From Verrucomicrobiales bacterium (GTDB lineage Bacteria > Verrucomicrobiota > Verrucomicrobiia > Verrucomicrobiales > Akkermansiaceae), in assembly GCA_003527555.1 (NCBI GenBank), contig DPWT01000146.1:1-10415 (forward strand): a DNA stretch of 10,415 bases, read 5' to 3'. This document shows, piece by piece, positions 1-6,246 of this stretch. The position numbers and the translations under genes were made by a program. How positions within the stretch are numbered: position 1 is the stretch's first letter; each line of letters opens with the position of its first letter. The notes under the pieces are model-generated. The model was not told the DNA's origin. It saw only the letters and a program-made list of their open reading frames with translations, and ran no database searches.

Positions 1-568
1 CTCGAATATTTCCGTAGCCAAAATCCATGTCTGCACCCTTCATCATCCCCTGCAGGTTCGCTTCGTGAGCCAGCTGATAGGCGTGGACACGACCTTTGAA
101 GTGAGTGGCAATGCGCCTAACATACTTCTCGTAAAGCCCAGGCTTGGGTCGGTGCCCACCTGATTTACCCTCAATGGTCGCCCAAGCTGGTGCATGAAAA
201 AATACAAACTCCACCTTCAGACCGAGCTTGTTGCAATGGCCAACGGCTTTTTCGATCGCCTGCAGCCCAGCCGATGGTTTATTTTTGTAATCGCAATGCG
301 CCTGGGTCGGCTCCATGGATGCCCAGCTAACCCAAAACTGAACATAGCTACTGAACTGTGAGATGACTGGGCGTAGGGCGTCCGCCGCATTGTTTTTGGG
401 TCGACCAATAAACGGCTGCCAGCGGACACCAACCTGCATATGATTCGTTGTCCATTGGTAGGGTTTGGGCGTAATCTTTGGCCTATCTAACAAGTTGTTT
501 ACTTTATTACCTTGAGCCGTCAGCGTGGAGCTTACGAGAAGCAAGATAAGCGAGATATATTTCATCAT
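1..568 (-). CDS. Secreted glycoside hydrolase, clan GH-A-like TIM barrel (partial, runs off left edge)
   Basis: This minus-strand frame is open from 568 to the window edge, giving 189 codons with no stop. The first ~19 residues (MMKYISLILLLVSSTLTAQG) are a Sec signal peptide. The rest reads like the start of a retaining clan GH-A glycosidase: a barrel strand and helix with SWASMEP (residues 81-87), a helix followed by GLKVEFVFFHAPAWA (116-130), and YQLAHEAN (164-171). The last matches the position of the usual NEPN acid/base motif, making Glu169 the candidate acid/base. The nucleophile Glu would lie outside the window. GH39- or GH5-like families are possible; the family cannot be fixed from this part. 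An in-frame ATG at 586 is an alternative start; neither has a clear ribosome binding site. It starts 18-36 bp after the esterase stop, so co-transcription is likely. The role in polysaccharide cleavage is inferred. Confidence 0.7.
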   Translation of the reverse strand, partial: MMKYISLILLLVSSTLTAQGNKVNNLLDRPKITPKPYQWTTNHMQVGVRWQPFIGRPKNNAADALRPVISQFSSYVQFWVSWASMEPTQAHCDYKNKPSAGLQAIEKAVGHCNKLGLKVEFVFFHAPAWATIEGKSGGHRPKPGLYEKYVRRIATHFKGRVHAYQLAHEANLQGMMKGADMDFGYGNIR

Positions 569-604
569 TGGCGGTATAATCGACATAGGTATATGTAATC
601 GATA

Positions 605-2446
605 TCATTTCACCAGTTCGATACGCTGGAGAACTTGACCTGCGTTCGTGTCGGTGAGTTTGATTCGTTGCTTCGTTTTCTGATCCTTAAGATCGATGGA
701 GAAGGTGGAAATTTTCGACCACTCGAGAGCTTTTCCTTTTTTGCCCCCCCTGATTTTAAAGTCAGCGAGGGTGAGTATGATGGTCGTTTTGCCATCGCCA
801 GTGATTCGGCGACCGTGATAGTAGCTACCTAGATCTCTACCGCCGCCGAGGAATTTGCTCTCGGCACCGAGCCCGAGAAGGAGAGGTTGATCCTTCTTGA
901 GACTGAAGGTGAGGGCAAGTTTGCGACTCGAGTTGGTGTCGAGCTCTGGGTCCTGGAACTTGTAGGTTTTGATCGAGTGTTGGTCGCGGGACGACCAGTT
1001 TTTGGTGCCGTTTTTGAAATCGTCGACGAGGCCGGATTTGGGGAGTTGTGCAATTACAGTAAGGTTGATGTCATCTGGTATGTGCGTCCGGAGATTGGAA
1101 TTCAGGGCGAAGGTGCTCGTGATGTTGCCGCGCTCTAGGGGCTCAGGCATAGCGAGCTTGTATCGGCACAGCGCGAAGGTGAATAGCGGGAGCTTGGGGT
1201 AGACTTTGATGTCAGCTTTCCATTTTGCTCCTTCTTTTTTTGCGGGAGCACTTTTCCAGAATCGGGTGACGCAGTTCGGGTCGTAGCTGTAGTAGATTTC
1301 GACTTCTGTTAGTCGATCTTGCTGAGCTGGAGTTACGGTGAAACGGGCGGTATCATTTTCGATTTTGAAGATCGATGGGGCAGTCACCGGGATATTTAAT
1401 TGATCACCAGCGAGGTGCTGTTTGAACCAATGGTTGAGCATAATCCATTGTTCAGGGCCCGGGCCATGGTTGGCATGCATATTTCCGGTGATTCGCCAGT
1501 TCTTGTGCGGAAGAAGCGCCATGGACCGGTAGATGCGATGAAAGCCAGAATGAAAGTCATTTGACGAAGTAATAAACATGACGGGGATTTTCACATCCTT
1601 CCAGTAGGCAGCGGGGTCAACTGTGTTTTTGTAGAGTTCGAGGTCTCCGATGTTGCGGATAACACTTCCACTACTCATGCCGGGGTAATTCTCATGGAGA
1701 AATCCAGTACCCCCGACAAATGGCGCAACAGCTTTCAGTCTCTTGTCCGTGGCAGTCATTGAGGTGATCGTCCCTCCCATGGAAAAGCCGGTGAAGCCAA
1801 GTCTTGTTGCGTCGACTTCAGGTTGTTGCTCGAGAAAGGTGATGGCACGTCGAGCCGCCAGAGTAAGCATAAACCAGTTTGAGTTACGCGGGCTAATGAT
1901 CGGATCGACGCTGTATTCATCGGGACGTAAATCGCGCTTCCATCCTTTACGCAGGGCCTTCGGGTAGAAGTTAGGACCTTGAGATGGATCAATTTTCCCC
2001 CAATCAGTTCCCCATTTGTTTTTGGGATCAAGGTCGACTTCGAGCGGGCGACCAAGCCAGTTGATGTCAACGGTCGCAAACCCCTGGGTTGCGAAATAGT
2101 GGCCACGTCTGCGGTCGGCCCGCTGCCCCCCACCATGACTCCATACAAAGGCAGGGTTCTTTTTACCGTTCACCGGGAAGCAATAGTAGGCGGCAATACG
2201 GGCATCGGTAGCTTTGAATGTGCCAACCTTAAATGTGACGAGACGCGAGACAACACCATCCTTTTTCCACTCGTGGTGAATCTTAATGTCGAGAGGCTCA
2301 ACTCTAGGATCATAGCTCTCCCAGAGTGCCTTGGCAGATTGAGGAACTTGATCAAGCTTGGTATAAGCAACTAAGCTATCCTCGGCAGAGATAATTATAT
2401 TGCAGAGAGTCAGGGTCAGGAAAAGTGAGAAAGCTAGGCGGACCAT
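605..2446 (-). CDS. Secreted alpha/beta hydrolase (acetyl-xylan-esterase/dienelactone-hydrolase type) with C-terminal beta domain
   Basis: The 613-residue protein begins with a Sec signal peptide (about 1-20, cleavage near ISA/ED). Residues ~45-350 form an alpha/beta hydrolase: an oxyanion-type HGGGQ (104-108), the nucleophile elbow GFSMGG with Ser222, a likely acid Asp297 in SSNDF, and a likely catalytic His324 or His327 in GNMHANHG. This is the complete triad expected of a carbohydrate or general carboxyl esterase. Residues ~355-440 look like a beta-sandwich (EVEIYYSYDPN, FWKSAP, PLFTFALCRYKL). Residues ~470-613 are a second beta-rich region opening with LVDDFKNGTKNW, resembling galactose-binding/CIA30-like carbohydrate-binding modules. 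It is longer than a bare esterase of ~300 residues. It sits between the sulfatase and the glycosidase on the same strand, which suggests de-esterification of a polysaccharide. The substrate is unknown, and a PhoPQ-related peptidase-like relative cannot be excluded. Confidence 0.8.
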   Translation of the reverse strand: MVRLAFSLFLTLTLCNIIISAEDSLVAYTKLDQVPQSAKALWESYDPRVEPLDIKIHHEWKKDGVVSRLVTFKVGTFKATDARIAAYYCFPVNGKKNPAFVWSHGGGQRADRRRGHYFATQGFATVDINWLGRPLEVDLDPKNKWGTDWGKIDPSQGPNFYPKALRKGWKRDLRPDEYSVDPIISPRNSNWFMLTLAARRAITFLEQQPEVDATRLGFTGFSMGGTITSMTATDKRLKAVAPFVGGTGFLHENYPGMSSGSVIRNIGDLELYKNTVDPAAYWKDVKIPVMFITSSNDFHSGFHRIYRSMALLPHKNWRITGNMHANHGPGPEQWIMLNHWFKQHLAGDQLNIPVTAPSIFKIENDTARFTVTPAQQDRLTEVEIYYSYDPNCVTRFWKSAPAKKEGAKWKADIKVYPKLPLFTFALCRYKLAMPEPLERGNITSTFALNSNLRTHIPDDINLTVIAQLPKSGLVDDFKNGTKNWSSRDQHSIKTYKFQDPELDTNSSRKLALTFSLKKDQPLLLGLGAESKFLGGGRDLGSYYHGRRITGDGKTTIILTLADFKIRGGKKGKALEWSKISTFSIDLKDQKTKQRIKLTDTNAGQVLQRIELVK

Positions 2447-2498
2447 GACTAAGTATACGATAGATCGATGTGAATATTCTCCTCATTTTACAGGATGT

Positions 2499-2871
2499 TT
2501 AACGTTGGGCTTGAAAGCCCTCACCTTCAATCAGGAACGATACACTAACGAGATTAACCATGCTTGACGTAGAATTGATCGCCTAAAAAAGTAATAATCG
2601 GCGGCAGATTACTCGTGATGTGTTCTGAAGGGGCACAGATAGTCAGCACATTTGAAGTAGAGTTCATAAAGCACTGTGGCATTCGGCTTCTTCAGTAGGC
2701 ACAGTCCGGGTAGTGCCAGCTCGCCTCCCCTGTCCTACAGCTATCACCATGATAGACTACAAACACAGCGTGTTTATCGTTTGAAACTGCATAATTCTTC
2801 GGCAAAAAAATATCAAGTTTGAGTTGCTTGACGTTGACCATTTTATAAACCCACTGCGTATCAGGTTTAAG
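2499..2871 (-). pseudogene. Decayed alpha/beta-hydrolase (BD-FAE-like) esterase remnant
   Basis: Directly behind the sulfatase stop, the minus strand encodes esterase-like pieces. From 2871 to 2692 the frame reads LKPDTQWVYK, then QLKLDIFLPKNY, VFVVYHGDSCRTGEASWHYP and DCAY, and ends at TGA (2692-2694). This is the usual N-terminal part of secreted BD-FAE-type esterases, with HGD where HGGG is expected. The same frame continues after the stop with APSEHITSNLPPIITFLGDQ (about 2643-2587), matching the region before the catalytic Asp, and ends at TAA (2554-2556). A shifted frame gives FLIEGEGFQ (2537-2511), weakly like the YEGxGHGF region before the catalytic His. The middle, including the GxSxGG nucleophile and roughly 100 residues, is missing. 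No full signal peptide precedes it. The remnant cannot be an active esterase. The homology calls are by eye; the stops and missing core are seen directly. Confidence 0.62.
2507..2520. repeat. Perfect 14-bp inverted repeat upstream of the esterase gene
   Basis: GGGCTT-GA-AAGCCC lies about 60 bp upstream of the esterase start at 2446. It could fold as a 5-bp stem with a four-base loop on either strand. No T-run follows on either side, so an intrinsic terminator is unlikely. An operator or chance palindrome is possible. Confidence 0.3.
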
Positions 2872-4819
2872 TTTTTTTTCTTACAGCACCCTTTGGCCGT
2901 GTCGGTTCAGCCTTAGCTTTGACATCCAGCGCATGCGCCGAGTAAGTCGATTTTGTTTTCCGGAGCTGCCCCATATCCGGCAACTCGGGGTAGCTGCGTA
3001 GGAACTGGTTCTCATCGATGAGATTAAACACATAGTGCGTCGTGCCCTTCGGCAGAACTGCAGTTGCTTTGCACCCAGGTGCCAGCACAGCTCGAATACG
3101 GAACCATTCCTCGTAGCGTTTACCACCATTGAGTGTGTAAATCAAATCCGCCCGCACGACCTTAGCTCCCTTTTCCCTATAGGATATCTCAACATTCCGA
3201 CCATCCACTCGAAAAGACGTGACATCACAAACTTTATCTTTGCCGGCAAGAGGTCTCCCGTAGTGCGGATTTAGATAAGGGTAGCTCGCCTGCATCTCAG
3301 CCAACCTCTCCGTGAGCTTAGCATTCATCTCTTTGGTCAACTTAGGCATTTTGCCCGCTAGATTGTGCGCCTCCTCGATGTCGACCCGCTTCTGTTTTCC
3401 ATTGGCTGCTCGATACAGCTCGTAGAGCTCAAGCTCCGGAGTGCGCGGGTCTCCCATATGTGCGTAATTACGAATCAGTTTATAGCCGCCGATCCTGATC
3501 GCGCTCTCCATCGCCGCACTGTTTGGGAAATGCCACATCATCGTATCTCGGACGGAGCCATCGGCGTGTTTCACACGCTCAGGAGCATCGGGCTTCTCTA
3601 ACAGACTAGTCAAATCACAACCATCAATATTCTTTCCTTCGGGGATTTTTGCACCAACGAGGGAGAGAATCGTTGGATAAAAATCGAGCCCGTTGACCAC
3701 CACATCAGTAGCAACATTCTTAGCCACCTTGGGTCCCGTGATGATAAGTGGCACTCGAATTCCTCCCTCCATTGCATTGATTTTACCTTTATCGAGTGGG
3801 TAATTATCTGTGTAGACCTCACCTCGGTGTCCCTCCATTCCACCATTATCAGAAGTGAAAATCACATAGGTATTTTCACATAGCTTATGCCCGGGCCAAC
3901 GTGGATCATCGGTGTTATCTAAGTAATCAAAAACCTTCCCAACGTAATAATCAAGCTCCTCAACCATCGCACAATAAAAGGGGTTTGTCTGCCCCTTACC
4001 TGCCCACCCTTTGGCTTTCAGCGTCGCAGGATCGATCTTGAGTTTGTTACAATACTTATCAAGCAACTGCTTACTGCGGGTATGAATCGGTGAGTGCACA
4101 AGCCAGGTTGCATAATACAAGAAAAATGGTTTGTCTTTCTGTTCATTGAGAAAGGTCAACGCGTTCTCGCTGTTGGCATGGTATGGAAAGCCATTGGTAT
4201 CGAGTCTGAATTTATCCCCTTTTGTGTTGGTCGCAAATCCATCGATACGGCTGGGCTTCATTGAAGCACGTGCACCACGATCACTCCTCGTCCAATCAAA
4301 ACCTTGGTCTTCAGGCTGAGGAAAGGCATGATGATCAATCGCCATGTGCCACTTACCCACGTGACCAGTGGTATAACCATTTCTCCTTAAGACCTTCGCC
4401 AAGGTTACCTCATCAGCAGGCATACGTCCGCTGTACCATGGGGCTATTACTTTCCAAGCAACTTTGTGGTTCGGCGTCGGGGGCGCTCCACCAACAACAT
4501 GTGTCTTCTGTGCCCTCGCCGGGTGGTTACCGCTCATAATGGCGCATCGTGACGGTGCGCAGGTTGGTGCTGGGGAATAAGCCTGCCAGAATTTCACCCC
4601 CCTCTTTGCTAAAGCATCCACATGGGGTGTCTCCATCGGCGATGGTTTATCTACGTCATAACACTTCACATCCTGCCACCCAAGGTCATCACTTAGTATG
4701 AGCACGATATTGGGCTTTTCTGGACGTGGCAGCCCCTGATCCGCATGACAATTGACTACAGCCAAAAAAACCACCGCCCAGAAAATCACAAAACCACCTG
4801 ACATACGTGAATTAAACAT
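2867..4819 (-). CDS. Secreted type I (formylglycine-dependent) sulfatase, family S1
   Basis: The 650-residue protein hydrolyses sulfate esters; a sulfated glycan is the likely substrate from context. A Sec signal peptide covers about residues 1-26 (ends NCHA/DQ). The fold starts with NIVLILSDDLGWQD (37-50), where Asp44 and Asp45 are metal ligands. The signature C-x-P-S-R is present as CAPSR (87-91), with Cys87 to be oxidised to formylglycine. Further active-site elements are HVGKWHM (153-159, Lys156 and His158), HSPIH (242-246) and FTSDNGG (321-327, Asp324 and Asn325 as metal ligands). GKINAMEGGIRVPLI (345-359) is also typical. Residues ~530-625 form an extra C-terminal beta region, then a Lys/Pro-rich tail. 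Cys-type maturation needs a formylglycine-generating enzyme encoded elsewhere. It is divergently arranged with the DUF1552 gene, and a decayed esterase follows at its 3' end. The subfamily cannot be assigned by eye. Confidence 0.93.
   Translation of the reverse strand: MFNSRMSGGFVIFWAVVFLAVVNCHADQGLPRPEKPNIVLILSDDLGWQDVKCYDVDKPSPMETPHVDALAKRGVKFWQAYSPAPTCAPSRCAIMSGNHPARAQKTHVVGGAPPTPNHKVAWKVIAPWYSGRMPADEVTLAKVLRRNGYTTGHVGKWHMAIDHHAFPQPEDQGFDWTRSDRGARASMKPSRIDGFATNTKGDKFRLDTNGFPYHANSENALTFLNEQKDKPFFLYYATWLVHSPIHTRSKQLLDKYCNKLKIDPATLKAKGWAGKGQTNPFYCAMVEELDYYVGKVFDYLDNTDDPRWPGHKLCENTYVIFTSDNGGMEGHRGEVYTDNYPLDKGKINAMEGGIRVPLIITGPKVAKNVATDVVVNGLDFYPTILSLVGAKIPEGKNIDGCDLTSLLEKPDAPERVKHADGSVRDTMMWHFPNSAAMESAIRIGGYKLIRNYAHMGDPRTPELELYELYRAANGKQKRVDIEEAHNLAGKMPKLTKEMNAKLTERLAEMQASYPYLNPHYGRPLAGKDKVCDVTSFRVDGRNVEISYREKGAKVVRADLIYTLNGGKRYEEWFRIRAVLAPGCKATAVLPKGTTHYVFNLIDENQFLRSYPELPDMGQLRKTKSTYSAHALDVKAKAEPTRPKGAVRKKT
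2872..2879 (-). other. A8 homopolymer three codons before the sulfatase stop
   Basis: The sulfatase mRNA reads AGA-AAA-AAA-ACT-TAA here, an uninterrupted run of eight A. Loss or skipping of one A moves the frame into the esterase-like segment (CTT AAA CCT GAT, LKPD...), which is open for a further 60 codons. This is either the scar of a former fusion or a slippery site. Confidence 0.55.
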
Positions 4820-4835
4820 AGATTAAAAAATTAAG

Positions 4836-4850
4836 ACCATACAATATGGT
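4836..4850. promoter_or_regulatory. Perfect palindrome ACCATA-CAA-TATGGT, possible operator
   Basis: Two 6-bp arms flank a 3-bp spacer 17-31 bp upstream of the sulfatase start codon. Its core ATACAATATG (4839-4848) recurs inverted as CATATTGTAT at 4908-4917, just before the DUF1552 start. The symmetry fits a dimeric regulator acting on both genes; the cognate regulator is not in the window. Confidence 0.4.
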
Positions 4851-4907
4851 AAACCATCCTAAAAAAAGAGGATAATAAATCATGAAAATCACCGTAACTA
4901 GCTTAGA

Positions 4908-4917
4908 CATATTGTAT
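4908..4917 (-). promoter_or_regulatory. Inverted second copy of ATACAATATG core
   Basis: CATATTGTAT is the exact reverse complement of 4839-4848 and lies 8-17 bp upstream of the DUF1552 start. The two copies are arranged symmetrically in the divergent region, about 20 bp from the sulfatase start and 7 bp from the DUF1552 start. Confidence 0.35.
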
Positions 4918-4924
4918 CAATTTA

Positions 4925-6235
4925 ATGCCATACTTCACCCACACCACCAGCAGGCGCTCATTTATCCGAATGGGTAGCTCATTTCTTGCGCTCCCTTTCC
5001 TAGAATCCGTCGCCGCTAAAGTAGGTGCTGACACATCTTCACCATCACCACCCAAGCGTATGATCTTCCTTGGCGGTGGTTTCGGTTTTACCAAAAATAC
5101 TTTTTATCCCAAAAAAGCAGGCTCTTTTGCCGAAATCGGTATGACCGAGGGGTTGTCTCCCCTCGCCCGTCATATGAATGATATAACCATGGTGTCCAAT
5201 CTGACAAACATTGGCGCTACTGACCCGCACGGAGGCAGTGTTTCTTACCTCACTGGAGCCAACGTAGCCGGCACACCTGGCAAGCGCTTCCACAATTCGA
5301 TTTCATGCGACCAAGTAGTTGCAGAGCATCTCGGAAAAGACACCCGTTTCCAGTCGCTTATCCTTTCCGCCAAGGAAGCTGACGGCTCACAAAACTCCGG
5401 TCATGGTCGCGGTCTTTCACTCTCCTGGGATGAAGCTGGCAAACCAATCCCCGGCATCAATCGGCCACTCGATCTTTTTCATACACTCTTTGCCCATCCA
5501 GGAGATTCCCGCGCGGAACTCGACGCCCGCCTCAAAAAAAAGCAAAGTATTCTCGACCTAGTCCGTATCGATGGTGGTGGCATGAAACGCACTCTCAGCA
5601 AAAGCGATCGGGAAAAGCTCGACGAATATTTCACTGGAATCCGACAAGTCGAGAAAGGTCTAGAGCGTCAGGCCAAGTGGGCCGATACCCCCAAACCAAA
5701 AGCCCCATTCTCGGCACCCCCAGAGGGCATCACGGGCGAGAAAGCGATTCACCTAATGTATGACATGATCATCATTGCCCTCCAAACCGGCATGACCAAT
5801 GTTGTCACCTACCGTCAGCCCGTTTGTTCGTTACTCATGGGTATGGGAATGAAACTTAAGGCTCACTCGCTCAGCCACTACGGATTTTCCCAACCTCGTA
5901 TCCTCGCATCCCGTGAGCGTGACAAAAAATGTTCGGCATTATTTGCTCACTTCATTGACCGACTCAAAGAGGCTAAGGACATCGATGGATCTAGGCTCTT
6001 CGATAATTGCATCGTCTCCTACGGCTCAAACCTGCGCAGTGGTCATGAACTCAAAAACGTTCCCGCTATCCTCTCAGGAGGAGCCGCCAAGGACATCAAA
6101 CACGGCCGACACATTGCCCTTCCTAAACAAAACACGCCCCTAGCAAATTACTGGCTAACCTTAATGCAGCAGGCTGGCATCAAGACTGACAAATTCAGCC
6201 ACAGCACCAATATTATCCCTGAACTAATCAGCTAG
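4925..6235 (+). CDS. DUF1552 family protein, Tat-exported
   Basis: The 436-residue protein belongs to DUF1552 (PF07586), a family of planctomycetes, verrucomicrobia and myxobacteria with no established function. The N-terminus is a twin-arginine signal: SRRSFIRMGSSFLALPFLES (residues 9-28), implying export of a folded, possibly cofactor-bearing protein. Family-typical stretches follow: KRMIFLGGGFGFTKNTFYP (44-62), DPHGGSVSYLTG (100-111), NSISCDQVVAEHLGKDTRFQ (124-143) and LSWDEAGKPIPGINRPLDLF (166-185). Length is normal for the family. The start at 4925 is chosen because it gives an intact Tat signal; no Shine-Dalgarno is visible. The DUF1592-family gene starts 11 bp downstream, a pairing commonly seen in these phyla, so the two proteins probably act together. 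A redox-related role is inferred from that partner only. Confidence 0.92.
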   Translation: MPYFTHTTSRRSFIRMGSSFLALPFLESVAAKVGADTSSPSPPKRMIFLGGGFGFTKNTFYPKKAGSFAEIGMTEGLSPLARHMNDITMVSNLTNIGATDPHGGSVSYLTGANVAGTPGKRFHNSISCDQVVAEHLGKDTRFQSLILSAKEADGSQNSGHGRGLSLSWDEAGKPIPGINRPLDLFHTLFAHPGDSRAELDARLKKKQSILDLVRIDGGGMKRTLSKSDREKLDEYFTGIRQVEKGLERQAKWADTPKPKAPFSAPPEGITGEKAIHLMYDMIIIALQTGMTNVVTYRQPVCSLLMGMGMKLKAHSLSHYGFSQPRILASRERDKKCSALFAHFIDRLKEAKDIDGSRLFDNCIVSYGSNLRSGHELKNVPAILSGGAAKDIKHGRHIALPKQNTPLANYWLTLMQQAGIKTDKFSHSTNIIPELIS

Positions 6236-6246
6236 TTTTCTTCCCG

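Larger units (their letters stand above)
4820..4924. promoter_or_regulatory. Divergent promoter region between sulfatase and DUF1552 genes
   Basis: The 105-bp AT-rich gap separates the divergent starts of the sulfatase (4819) and the DUF1552 gene (4925), so it must hold the start signals for both unless either is driven from within the other gene. It contains the palindrome at 4836-4850 and a second, inverted copy of its core at 4908-4917. GATAAT at 4871-4876 is one base from a -10 consensus on the plus strand, but I see no convincing -35 at the right distance. No Shine-Dalgarno precedes ATG 4925. Confidence 0.55.

Noticed and set aside
217..432. Minus-strand 71-codon frame near the left edge
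   Set aside because: It is a shifted frame inside the partial glycosidase, which is open from 568 to the edge with a signal peptide and family-like motifs.
1979..2374. Plus-strand open frame of 131 codons
   Set aside because: Antisense to the N-terminal part of the esterase gene and without recognisable motifs.
2692..2841. Reading 2841-2692 as a genuine 49-residue small protein
   Set aside because: Its sequence matches the N-terminal part of a larger esterase and the same frame resumes with esterase-like sequence after the stop, so a pseudogene explains it better.
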